The position numbers and the translations under genes are program-made. DNA of 32,440 nucleotides from an uncultured Campylobacter sp. (GTDB taxonomy: Bacteria; Campylobacterota; Campylobacteria; Campylobacterales; Campylobacteraceae), in NCBI RefSeq assembly GCF_938030685.1, contig NZ_CALHHX010000014.1, forward strand, positions 1 through 32,440. Reading direction: 5' to 3'. The stretch's first letter is position 1. Each line of letters opens with the position of its first letter. Of this stretch, positions 23,184 through 30,983 are shown piece by piece. The notes below the pieces were generated by a model, which saw nothing but the letters and a program-made list of their open reading frames with translations, did not search any database and was not told where the DNA came from.

Positions 23184-24718
23184 TTTTTGATCCACTCCAT
23201 TATGGCGTCTTTGATCTCGCTTTGCTCCACGACGCTGGAGTGTACCTGCGGCGCGCTAAAAAGGCGCGAGATCTGCGGCGGGATGTCGCTGTGAAATTCC
23301 TTCGAAAGCGCGATCATATCGGCCCTTTCGTCCTTGCAAGCCCTGCCTTTGATCGCGCCGATCATCGACGGCGTAAATTTAATCCACTTCGCGGTCGAGA
23401 TGACGAGATTTAGGCGGCTTTCGTCAAGTAGCTTAAAGCAAGTCGCCGTGTGCGGATCGATCAGCACGCCGCGGCTGCTTTCTTGTTTGATAAACTTAGC
23501 GCACTGCGCATCGTCGCAAAAATCCGCCTCAAAAATCTCGCGCAGCTTCGCAAGCTCACTCGCGCTAAGCTTATAAAATTTATCTCGCGCCAAGCTTTGC
23601 ATCAGCTCGCTCGTGCGCGCATCGCCGAACATATCGCTAAGCAGCCGCTCGACGTTGGAGCTAATCAAAATATCCATCGCAGGGCTGATTGTGCGGATGA
23701 GCTCGCGCTTTCGCAGATCGTAGATGCCGCACGTAAAAAGCTCGGTTAGGATATTGTTCGCGTTTGAAGCGATCTTGATTTTGCCGATCTTTGCGCCCAT
23801 TTTTTTGGCGAAATACGCTCCCAGCGCGTTGCCGAAATTTCCGCTAGGCACTATGACGTCGAAGGTGTTAAATTTAGCGCTCTGCGCGCTGTTTGCGCCC
23901 GCCGCGTCAAAATTTTTGCCGCACGCCGGACACTGATCGCTTTGCTTTAAATTTTGCTCGGGGCTCAATACGCCGTGCTTTGAGAAATAGATGCTAGCGT
24001 AGATATAGTAGATGATCTGAAATAAAATCCTGCCGAAATTTACCGAGTTCGCGGCGCTTAGATTTAAATTTGCCCGCGCGAGTTCGTTTTTGAAATCGTC
24101 ATCGGCCAGCAGCGATTTTAGCGCGCGTTGCGTATCGTCGAAGTTGCCGCGCACGCCTAAAATTTTAAGATTTGCCGCGCTTTGTTTGACCATCTGCTGG
24201 CGCTGTATCTCGCTCGTGCCGCCCTGCGGGTAGAGGCAGACCGCTTTGATGTTTTCGTCGTCCGCAAAGGCCTCTAGCGTCGCAGGCCCCGTGTCGCCGC
24301 TCGTGGCGCACATTATTAAGAATTTCTCGCCTCTGGATTTTGCGATGCTTTTTAAAAGTGCGCCGAAGGGCTGCAGCGCCATATCCTTAAACGCGAGCGT
24401 CGGACCGTGGTAAAGCTCCAAAATATAGGCGTTTTCGCTTAGTTTTTTGATCTGGACGGGGCAGGCGGGATTTTCAAATTTATCGTAGCGCCTTAGCGCG
24501 CTCTCAAAGACCTCGCTGCTTACGTCAAAATCGAAGCTCTCGATGATTTTAAGCGCGATCTGTTTGTAGCTCAGATCCTCGCACTGCTTAAAAAAACCCT
24601 CGCTTAAAAGCGGTAGCCGCTCGGGGCTGAAAAGCCCGCCGCCGCGCGCGCTCGGATTTAGCAGCGCGTAGCTAAGATCCGCTTTTTGCGAAAAATCTCT
24701 CGTAGAAATCAGTTTCAT
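23180..24718 (-). CDS. thrC: Threonine synthase with a short internal insertion
   Basis: PLP enzyme that converts O-phosphohomoserine to threonine. Landmarks: YHGPTLAFKDMALQPFG with PLP-lysine Lys111, CATSGDTGPATLEAF, YPQGGTSEIQRQQMV and VPSGNFGNALGAYFAKKMG. The protein is 512 residues; family members in related bacteria are about 460-470. A stretch of about 34 residues (251-284) just before VPSGNFG looks inserted; it contains a CPACG pair and the low-complexity piece AAGANSAQSAKF. A 121-base spacer separates it from argB; it overlaps kdsB by 4 bases. Confidence 0.95.
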   Translation of the reverse strand: MKLISTRDFSQKADLSYALLNPSARGGGLFSPERLPLLSEGFFKQCEDLSYKQIALKIIESFDFDVSSEVFESALRRYDKFENPACPVQIKKLSENAYILELYHGPTLAFKDMALQPFGALLKSIAKSRGEKFLIMCATSGDTGPATLEAFADDENIKAVCLYPQGGTSEIQRQQMVKQSAANLKILGVRGNFDDTQRALKSLLADDDFKNELARANLNLSAANSVNFGRILFQIIYYIYASIYFSKHGVLSPEQNLKQSDQCPACGKNFDAAGANSAQSAKFNTFDVIVPSGNFGNALGAYFAKKMGAKIGKIKIASNANNILTELFTCGIYDLRKRELIRTISPAMDILISSNVERLLSDMFGDARTSELMQSLARDKFYKLSASELAKLREIFEADFCDDAQCAKFIKQESSRGVLIDPHTATCFKLLDESRLNLVISTAKWIKFTPSMIGAIKGRACKDERADMIALSKEFHSDIPPQISRLFSAPQVHSSVVEQSEIKDAIMEWIKK

Positions 24719-24839
24719 CTTTTTCCTTTTTAAAATTTTAAAATTTACGCCCGCCTAGGCGCTTTAAATTTGATCGCTTAGGTCGCTTGCACGGATTTGC
24801 GGCATTGCCGCTTTAAGCCTGCCGCCTCCGCGTTCGCGC

Positions 24840-25697
24840 CTAAATTTCTTCCTTTATCAAACTTCCTATGCCGCCGTCCGTGAAAAGCTCAAGCAGGATC
24901 GAGTGCGGAATTTTGCCGTTGATGATATGCGCGGCATTTGCGCCGTTTCGCACGCATTGCAGGCACGCATCGACCTTTGGGATCATGCCGCCTGCGATCG
25001 TGCCGTCCTTTTTGAGCTTCGAAATGAGCGCAGCATCAAGCTTGCTGATTAAATTTCCCTCTTTATCGAGCACCCCGTCAATGTCGCTTAAAAATATCGC
25101 CTTGCTCGCTTTTAGCGCGGCTGCGATCCTGCTGGCGCAGAGATCGGCGTTGATATTAAAGCTCACGTTTTCGTCCGTCTCGCCGCCCGCAAGCGGGGCG
25201 ATCACCGGCAGATAGTCCTTTTGCAGCAGGTCGTTTATCAGCTTGGTGTTTACCTCGGTGATCTCGCCTACGAAGCCGTATTTTTTCTCGTCGAGGAATT
25301 TCGCTTTCAAAAGCCCGCCATCCTTGCCGCTGATGCCGATCGCAGGCGCGCCGTTTTGGTTCAAAAGCGCCGTGATCTCTTTATTTACCGCGCCGCTTAG
25401 CACCATCTCGGTAATTTCGATCGCGTCTTTATTTGTTATGCGAAGCCCGTCCTTAAACTCGCTGCGCACTCCGATCTTATCCAGAGTCTGATTGATCTTT
25501 TTGCCGCCGCCGTGCACGACGATGATCTTGATGCCGACCATATGCAAAAGCACGATGTCGCGGGCAAAATCAAGCTTGAGTGCATCGTCGGTTTGCGCCG
25601 CACCACCGTATTTGACGACAAAAATTTTATCTCTAAATTTACGGATATAGGGTAGCGCGGAGATGATTACTTCGGCGGTTTTGCTCTTTTTTATCAT
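24840..25697 (-). CDS. argB: Acetylglutamate kinase
   Basis: Phosphorylates N-acetylglutamate in arginine synthesis. The 285-residue protein has the amino-acid kinase motifs VVKYGGAA (27-34, Lys29), VVHGGGKKIN (60-69, glycine-rich loop) and INADLCASRIAAAL, and the Lys in GGMIPKVDACL that binds ATP. Length is normal and no insertion is present. It lies 18 bases after lpxK in the same direction. An arginine gene among lipid A, threonine and NAD genes suggests a housekeeping operon with no single pathway. Confidence 0.96.
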   Translation of the reverse strand: MIKKSKTAEVIISALPYIRKFRDKIFVVKYGGAAQTDDALKLDFARDIVLLHMVGIKIIVVHGGGKKINQTLDKIGVRSEFKDGLRITNKDAIEITEMVLSGAVNKEITALLNQNGAPAIGISGKDGGLLKAKFLDEKKYGFVGEITEVNTKLINDLLQKDYLPVIAPLAGGETDENVSFNINADLCASRIAAALKASKAIFLSDIDGVLDKEGNLISKLDAALISKLKKDGTIAGGMIPKVDACLQCVRNGANAAHIINGKIPHSILLELFTDGGIGSLIKEEI

Positions 25698-25715
25698 AAA
25701 ATTCCTTTAAAAACC

Positions 25716-26822
25716 TTATTTTATCATAGCTTGGTTTATGTAGTTTTGAATTTCGCGTATAAAGTTTTCGCTTAGCTTTAAATTTAGCAAAATCACTGAA
25801 ATTTCCACGCCCAAATCCCTTAATTTCACGTAATCTTTCGCCGTGCAAAGGATATGCTCCGCGCCCTCGCGCCTTAGCAGCTCTAAAATCTGCTCTTTTT
25901 TGAAATCATAATGATCGGGGAAAAATGCGTGGGCTTTTGCGAGCGGCAAAAACTCTTGTAAGCGCCAAGGTTTGGCGATGGCGCTGATTAAGATCGTGCG
26001 AGATTTTTCAAAACCACCTTCTTTGGAATTTAAAATTTTATTCGCGACGGCGGGGTTTAAATTTGAAATTTCATCTGCGGCGGTTTTTAAATTTAAATCC
26101 GAAATTTTATCCGCGGCGGAATTTGAAATTTCGTCTGCGTCGGAATTTAAAATTTCATCCGTGCCGTTTAGCCCCTCTTGCAGATCCGCCGCCGAAATGA
26201 TCTTAAAGCCCTGCGAAATGTCGCTTTGCGCGGGTATGAAATCTGCAAATTTATAAAAAAACGGCGGGTAGCGATACGCGGCGAAGGGCAGGCAAAAGGG
26301 CAGCTTCGGCGCGCTTTGCGGGCGTAGCAAGATATCAAATTTAGAGATATTAAATTTAGAAAATCCGTCGTCCAAGATCACCAGCTCAAAGCCGAGAGTT
26401 TGCGCGCGCAATATCCCTGCAGCGCGATCTTCGCTGACGATTACGTTTGCGCCGCGCAGAAACAGCGCGTATTCCATCGCCTCATCTCCGCTTTGCCGCA
26501 CATCGCAAAGTATCCGTCCGCCGAGCGCTACTTCGAGCAAGCCTCTGCTTTTACGCCCGTATCCGCGAAGGATGATGCATGTTTTGAGCTCCCCGTTAAA
26601 TTCTTTAAAAAGCGCCCGCACCAGCGGGGTTTTGCCGCTGCCGCCGAGGGTTAAATTTCCGACGCTGATTATTGGAATTTTAAATTTTTGCGGCTTAGCA
26701 AAGAGCCTTTTTAGGCAGACGATAAGCGTATAGAGCAGCGATAGCGGTGCTAAAATTACTCCGAGCGCAAGCCACGCGGGGCTCGGGTCGTATAAGTTTC
26801 GCTCGATTAGGAGTTTAAACAC
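25716..26822 (-). CDS. lpxK: Tetraacyldisaccharide 4'-kinase LpxK with in-frame repeat insertion
   Basis: Inner-membrane-associated kinase that phosphorylates the lipid A disaccharide at the 4' position. An N-terminal membrane helix (about 15-36) is followed by the P-loop SVGNLTLGGSGKTP (53-66), ILRGYGRKSRG (84-94), SGDEAMEYAL, DDGF and the later IAKPWRLQEFL and AKDYVKL. At 368 residues it is longer than the usual 310 or so. The excess is an insert at about 211-271 built of 8-12 residue repeats (DEILNSDA, DEISNSAA, DKISDLNL, DEISNLNP, NKILNS). The gene overlaps the aminotransferase homologue by 8 bases. Confidence 0.92.
   Translation of the reverse strand: MFKLLIERNLYDPSPAWLALGVILAPLSLLYTLIVCLKRLFAKPQKFKIPIISVGNLTLGGSGKTPLVRALFKEFNGELKTCIILRGYGRKSRGLLEVALGGRILCDVRQSGDEAMEYALFLRGANVIVSEDRAAGILRAQTLGFELVILDDGFSKFNISKFDILLRPQSAPKLPFCLPFAAYRYPPFFYKFADFIPAQSDISQGFKIISAADLQEGLNGTDEILNSDADEISNSAADKISDLNLKTAADEISNLNPAVANKILNSKEGGFEKSRTILISAIAKPWRLQEFLPLAKAHAFFPDHYDFKKEQILELLRREGAEHILCTAKDYVKLRDLGVEISVILLNLKLSENFIREIQNYINQAMIK
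26025..26165. repeat. In-frame AAATTT-cored tandem repeat inside lpxK
   Basis: Five consecutive degenerate units begin with GG and contain AAATTT, then a C/T-rich and GCG(G/A/T)C end. They lie at 26025-26051, 26052-26081, 26082-26117, 26118-26141 and 26142-26165. The lengths are 27, 30, 36, 24 and 24 bases, all multiples of 3, so the lpxK frame is preserved. Confidence 0.85.
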
Positions 26823-27951
26823 GATTTTGCGCTATCTCTTTGATCTGCTCGCAGATGTAGCTCACATCGTCGTCGCTAAGCGCCGTATAGATCGGCAGGG
26901 ATAAAATTTGCTGATAGTTTTTAAGCGCATTCGGGAAATCATTGACCTTGTAATTATATTTGCTTTTGTAGTAGCTTAGCAGATGCACCGGCACGTAGTG
27001 CAGCGATACGCTTACTCCGCGCGAGATCAGCGCCTTGGCGAAATCGTCGCGGTTTTTGTCGATCTTTACGATGAATTGAGTATAGATATGCTCCTCGCTG
27101 TCGCTTGGAAGCGTCACGTGAGGGCAGTTTGCGAGCTGCTCGCGATACGCTGCGGCGATCTGCTTGCGGCGCTTTATAAAGGCGTCGGTTTTTTCAAACT
27201 GGGCGATGGCGTAGGCGGAATTTATGGCGTTAAGATCGTATTTTTGACCGATGCGATCGACGTCGTAGGTAAAGGACATATTGCCGTCTTTGTAAAAGGC
27301 ATCTCCCACAATGCCGCCGTTTCTTAAAATTTGTGCGGCGCTTGCTATCTCATCGTCGTTCGTAACGAAAAAGCCCGCCGTAGAGATCGCGTCTTGCGCT
27401 TGAGGATTGATCTGAAAGCACGATATGAGCGAGCTTTTAAGCGCTCCGATTTTTGCGCCTTTATAGGTAGCGCCCATAGCGCGGCACGCATCGTCTATAA
27501 GGACGATATTTTCGCTTTTGGCGACCTCGCTGATGGCGTCTATATCCGCAGCAAGCCCCGCGATGTGCGAGATGAAAGCGCATTTTAGCTTCTTGTGGCG
27601 GTTCTGATCTATCGTGCGAGCAAGGCTTTCGCTCGTGATATTAAAGCTTATCGGATCGATATCTACGAAAACGGGCTCTGCGTCGAAGTGGCGGATCACT
27701 TCGGCGACGTTGGGGAAGGAATTTACGGAGCATAAAATTTTATCTCCGCGCTTAATATCCATCGCGCAAAGCGCCAGATGCAGCGCCGTCGTTCCGCTCG
27801 TGGTAGATACGGCGTGCTTTACGCCGAAGTACTTACAAATATCCTCTTCAAAAATTTCGCTATATCTTATATCGCTGTTGTAGAGGGCGCTTTTAATTAA
27901 GTCTTCCTCTTTTTTATCGATTTGAGCCTTATAAAACGGTATCTCTTTCAT
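26815..27951 (-). CDS. DegT/DnrJ/EryC1/StrS aminotransferase homologue lacking the PLP lysine
   Basis: A 378-residue fold-type I aminotransferase homologue, of the family that makes amino sugars (PseC, PglE and others). Family features: IPFYKAQIDKKEEDLI start, STTSGTTALHLAL (49-61), VNSFPNVAEVIRHF, VDIDPISFNI, LIDDACRAMGATYKG and the C-terminal LHYVPVHLLSYY. The usual catalytic segment CFSFHPTKN reads here CFQINPQAQ, with Ala185 where the Schiff-base lysine should be, and the following GEGG is replaced by STAG. Transamination therefore seems unlikely; a dehydratase, binding or scaffold role is possible (ColD is a family member with His in that place). It overlaps nadE by 23 bases and lpxK by 8, so it is part of the operon. 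Confidence 0.85.
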   Translation of the reverse strand: MKEIPFYKAQIDKKEEDLIKSALYNSDIRYSEIFEEDICKYFGVKHAVSTTSGTTALHLALCAMDIKRGDKILCSVNSFPNVAEVIRHFDAEPVFVDIDPISFNITSESLARTIDQNRHKKLKCAFISHIAGLAADIDAISEVAKSENIVLIDDACRAMGATYKGAKIGALKSSLISCFQINPQAQDAISTAGFFVTNDDEIASAAQILRNGGIVGDAFYKDGNMSFTYDVDRIGQKYDLNAINSAYAIAQFEKTDAFIKRRKQIAAAYREQLANCPHVTLPSDSEEHIYTQFIVKIDKNRDDFAKALISRGVSVSLHYVPVHLLSYYKSKYNYKVNDFPNALKNYQQILSLPIYTALSDDDVSYICEQIKEIAQNRV

Positions 27952-28765
27952 AAATCTCTCCTTGGTGTGCGGGCTCTATGCGAGCCACGGCCGGCATACG
28001 TAGTTTGAAGTTATTTTTTAAAATTTTACGCACGATTAGCTTTACCAGATCTTTATTGTGGTTGGATTTTTTCAGATATTTCAGATCGTCCGCACCGATC
28101 TGCTCGCCCGAGCGGATCTTAGCCCTTAGATTAGGCCGCGAAAAAATATCTCTTAGCACGCTATCTAAAATCTCGTAGCTGTATCCAAGCTCACGTTCGT
28201 CGCTTTGATTTTCCCATAGATCGGCGCTTGGGGCTTTTTTGATGATCGCATCGTCTATGCATAAAATTTTTGCAAATTTAAATAGATCGGTTTTTAAAAT
28301 TTCTCCGATCGGATTAAACGCGCAGGCTAAATCTCCGTAAATCGTGCCGTAGCCTAGCATCCTCTCGCTAAGATTGCTCGTGCCTACGACTACGCCGCGT
28401 TTAGCCGCGCTGTAATCATAAAGCAAGCTCATTCTTACGCGCGCGGCGAAATTTCCGATGCGAAGAGCGCTTGCGCCGGGATTTAAAGCGGTAAAATTTT
28501 CTACAAATGGCGCGATCTCTTGGATTTCGTAGGGGATATTAAAGGATTCGCAGTGAAAGATGCCGTCTGCCATATTTTCTAAATTTGAACCAGCGCTAGG
28601 TAGGATAAGCCCGTAAGTAGGGATCTCTGTAAGAGCGCAAAGCGCAGAAACCACGGCGCTGTCAAGCCCACCGCTGATGCCTACTACAAAGGCGTCCGCA
28701 CCCGTTTCATCGAGTCTCTCCGATAAAAAATCGGTCAGTTGCGGCAGCAAATCGTCCAAGAACAT
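27929..28765 (-). CDS. nadE: NH3-dependent NAD+ synthetase
   Basis: Last step of NAD synthesis: amidates nicotinic acid adenine dinucleotide using ATP and ammonia. The 278-residue protein has the PP-loop VVGISGGLDSAVV (27-39, SGGLDS), and GTSNLSERMLGYGTIYGD, FNPIGEILKTDLF and KAPSADLWENQSDE for NaAD and ATP binding. No glutaminase domain is present, so it depends on free ammonia. It is the first gene of the long minus-strand series. It is divergent from the MBL-fold hydrolase gene across 95 bases, an arrangement I also recall from C. jejuni. Confidence 0.95.
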   Translation of the reverse strand: MFLDDLLPQLTDFLSERLDETGADAFVVGISGGLDSAVVSALCALTEIPTYGLILPSAGSNLENMADGIFHCESFNIPYEIQEIAPFVENFTALNPGASALRIGNFAARVRMSLLYDYSAAKRGVVVGTSNLSERMLGYGTIYGDLACAFNPIGEILKTDLFKFAKILCIDDAIIKKAPSADLWENQSDERELGYSYEILDSVLRDIFSRPNLRAKIRSGEQIGADDLKYLKKSNHNKDLVKLIVRKILKNNFKLRMPAVARIEPAHQGEIYERDTVL

Positions 28766-28860
28766 AATATTTAGCCTTAAAATTTTACGTTAAATTGCGC
28801 GAATTTTAACTATTTTTGGCTAAATTACGGCTTTAATTTAAGCTTAAAAGGAGGATTTAA

Positions 28861-29460
28861 ATGCAAATTTTAAAAAAAGCTTTCGGCGAATATGTGACGA
28901 ATTGCTACATTCTAAAGGGCGAGCAGGGCGATTTGGTGATCGATCCGGGGCAGGGCAGCTTTGATTGGGTGATGCAAAATACGGGAAAGATCGCCGCGGT
29001 TTTGAATACGCATGGGCATTTCGATCATGTTTATGATGACGCGAAGCTGCAAAGGGCGGGCGCTAAAATTTATATCCACGAAAGCGACGCCTTTATGCTG
29101 CGGGCGGATCCCTTTGAGACGATGCCCGAGCCCATAGAAGCGGACGTACTCGTAAAAGGGCAGGAGCAAAGCTTTGAAATAGCAGGCTTTAACGTTAAAT
29201 TTAGTCTTTTTGCCGGACATACGCCGGGCAGCTGTATGATCGAAGCAGGCGGCGTGGTCTTTAGCGGCGACGTCATATTCAAAGGCTCTATCGGCAGGTG
29301 GGATTTTCCTTTTTCAAGCGGCGAGCAGATGAGAGAGTCTTTGCATAAAATTTTGCAGATAAAGGGCGATTTTACGCTATATCCGGGGCACGGAGCAAAT
29401 ACTAGCCTAGCGGCTGAGAGGCAAAATTTAAAATATTTTTTGCAGCTTTTTGAGCGTTGA
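28861..29460 (+). CDS. MBL-fold metallohydrolase (glyoxalase II-like)
   Basis: A 199-residue metallo-beta-lactamase-fold hydrolase. Metal ligands are visible: NTHGHFDHV (His51, His53, Asp55, His56), AGHTPGSC (His120), SGDVIF (Asp137) and YPGHG (His177). Short proteins of this type resemble glyoxalase II (hydroxyacylglutathione hydrolase) but lack its C-terminal substrate domain, so the substrate is unknown. A strong AAGGAGG (28848-28854) lies 6 bases before ATG 28861. It is transcribed away from nadE. Confidence 0.92.
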   Translation: MQILKKAFGEYVTNCYILKGEQGDLVIDPGQGSFDWVMQNTGKIAAVLNTHGHFDHVYDDAKLQRAGAKIYIHESDAFMLRADPFETMPEPIEADVLVKGQEQSFEIAGFNVKFSLFAGHTPGSCMIEAGGVVFSGDVIFKGSIGRWDFPFSSGEQMRESLHKILQIKGDFTLYPGHGANTSLAAERQNLKYFLQLFER

Positions 29461-29982
29461 TAGTTTAAATTTAACTGCGTTTCGCCGCACAATAAGCGGT
29501 AAAGTGGCGTGAAGCCGGTCGGCGTCGGAAAATTTATACCGCTTTGTTCGCGGGCGCTAGAATTTGTGCCGCTTTGCTCGCATTGCAGGCGCCGAAATTT
29601 ACCGCTTTATTTGCGGCTGCGGGCGTTAAAATTTCTGCGCCCTGTTCGCACCATGCGCGCATTGGCGAAGATGCGCAGATAAAATTTTAAAATTTACCGC
29701 CGCTTGATTAAATTTAGTAAAATTTCGCGCCGCCGTGTGCGCAAGACGCAAAGCGTAATGCAAAAGCAAAATTTAAAATTCGTGCCGCCGCGCCGAGCAA
29801 AACGTAGCGCACGAGGCGAAATTTAAAATTTGCGCCGTCGTATCGATTCTAACCGCCACAATGCGATCCAATCCAATTCAAGCTCGCTAAATTTAGTCAA
29901 ATTTCACGCTCTGCCGAACGTAAAATTTTCCCCCGCGAGCCGATTAAATTCAGTAAAATTTTACGCGTTTTAAAGGCGCAGA
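29461..29982. repeat. Spacer of degenerate AAATTT-cored repeats
   Basis: About 520 bases without a gene between the convergent MBL-fold gene and cmoB. From 29530 to 29634 four copies of a roughly 33-base unit occur: A(A/G)AATTT, then TACCGCTTTGTTCGCGG-like sequence, with cores at about 29530, 29560, 29595 and 29629. Further AAATTT/AAAATTTTA cores follow with variable GC-rich filler to about 29960. Read on the minus strand in one frame, the unit gives AEILTPAAANKAVNF and SKAAQILAPANKAV, much like the peptides inserted in LpxK, TlyA and RibF. Confidence 0.7.
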
Positions 29983-30876
29983 TCACGCCCTAAGCCGCAC
30001 GTAGATACGCCTCGGGGCGGGATAGCCCTCGATCGTGCGCGAGCTATCGAGCGGGTCTAGGAAATTCTCCAAGCTCTGCCCGTCGATCCACTCCGTTTTG
30101 CGCTGCTCGCTAGCATCCGTGGGCTTTTGAGCCAAAATTTCAAAATCTCTAAATTTCGCCCTCTCGCACCAATTTTGTAGCGCGCCGACAGTCGGGACGA
30201 AGTAGATATTTGAAATTTTTGAGTAGCTGTTTTTCGGACACAGCGCGAAATCGCCCGCTCCTTCGATATACATCGTGTCTAAAAACACCTCGCCGCCCGC
30301 ATTTAGCGAGGCGCGCAGATCTTTTAGCATCTTTACAGGGTCGCTGCGGTGGTAGATGACGCCGAGGCAGAATATCGTATCGAATTTGTGCTCGTAAAAC
30401 GGCAGATGCTCCACGCCCAAAAGCTCGAATCTCGCGCCGCTGCGGAGGAATTTCTCGATGAAGCGAAACTGCAGATAAAATAGCGCGCTCGGGTCAAACC
30501 CCACTAGTCGCGCAGGCTTTAGAGCGCTTGCGCGAAACATATAGTAGCCGTTGTTGCAGCCCACGTCGGCGACGGTTTTGCCGCTCAGATTTAAAAACGG
30601 TCGCAGCAGGTTAAATTTCACGAAGCTTCGCCACTCAGCGTCGATAAAAAGATCATTCAGCGCAAAAGGCCCCTTGCGCCACGGCTTTATCGCTCGCGCG
30701 ATACGTGTAATCTCATTCTCTTGCTCCGCGCTAGCGCTAAAGCTTGCACGCACGACGTCGCCGCACTCGCAGCCGCACTCGCCTATTTGCAGCGCCTCGA
30801 TCGCACTTAAAATTTCGCGGTTTTGCCCGCTTTGCAGCTTTTTAAAGTTCTCGTCTCTGATTTTTTGCAGATCCAT
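29983..30876 (-). CDS. cmoB: tRNA U34 carboxymethyltransferase CmoB
   Basis: Transfers the carboxymethyl group from carboxy-SAM (made by CmoA) to 5-hydroxyuridine at tRNA position 34. The 297-residue protein carries the KPWRKGPF motif (64-71), the SAM loop TVADVGCNNGYYMFR (101-115), LGVIYHRSDPVKML and DTMYIEG, typical of CmoB. Length matches Campylobacter-type CmoB (shorter at the N-terminus than E. coli's 323). AGGA precedes the ATG. It is divergent from the transglutaminase-like gene across 107 bases. Confidence 0.95.
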   Translation of the reverse strand: MDLQKIRDENFKKLQSGQNREILSAIEALQIGECGCECGDVVRASFSASAEQENEITRIARAIKPWRKGPFALNDLFIDAEWRSFVKFNLLRPFLNLSGKTVADVGCNNGYYMFRASALKPARLVGFDPSALFYLQFRFIEKFLRSGARFELLGVEHLPFYEHKFDTIFCLGVIYHRSDPVKMLKDLRASLNAGGEVFLDTMYIEGAGDFALCPKNSYSKISNIYFVPTVGALQNWCERAKFRDFEILAQKPTDASEQRKTEWIDGQSLENFLDPLDSSRTIEGYPAPRRIYVRLRA

Positions 30877-30983
30877 TTTTAATCCTAAAATTTCAAATTT
30901 AGCGCCATTTTAACATAAAATTTTATCCATTTTAAGGCGCAAAGAGATAAAATCGACTTGCAATTCAAGCAAAGGAGCAAAAA

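Noticed and set aside
29530..29960. CRISPR array in the repeat-filled spacer
   Set aside because: The units are degenerate, unequal in length and lack constant repeats with unique spacers; no cas genes are present.
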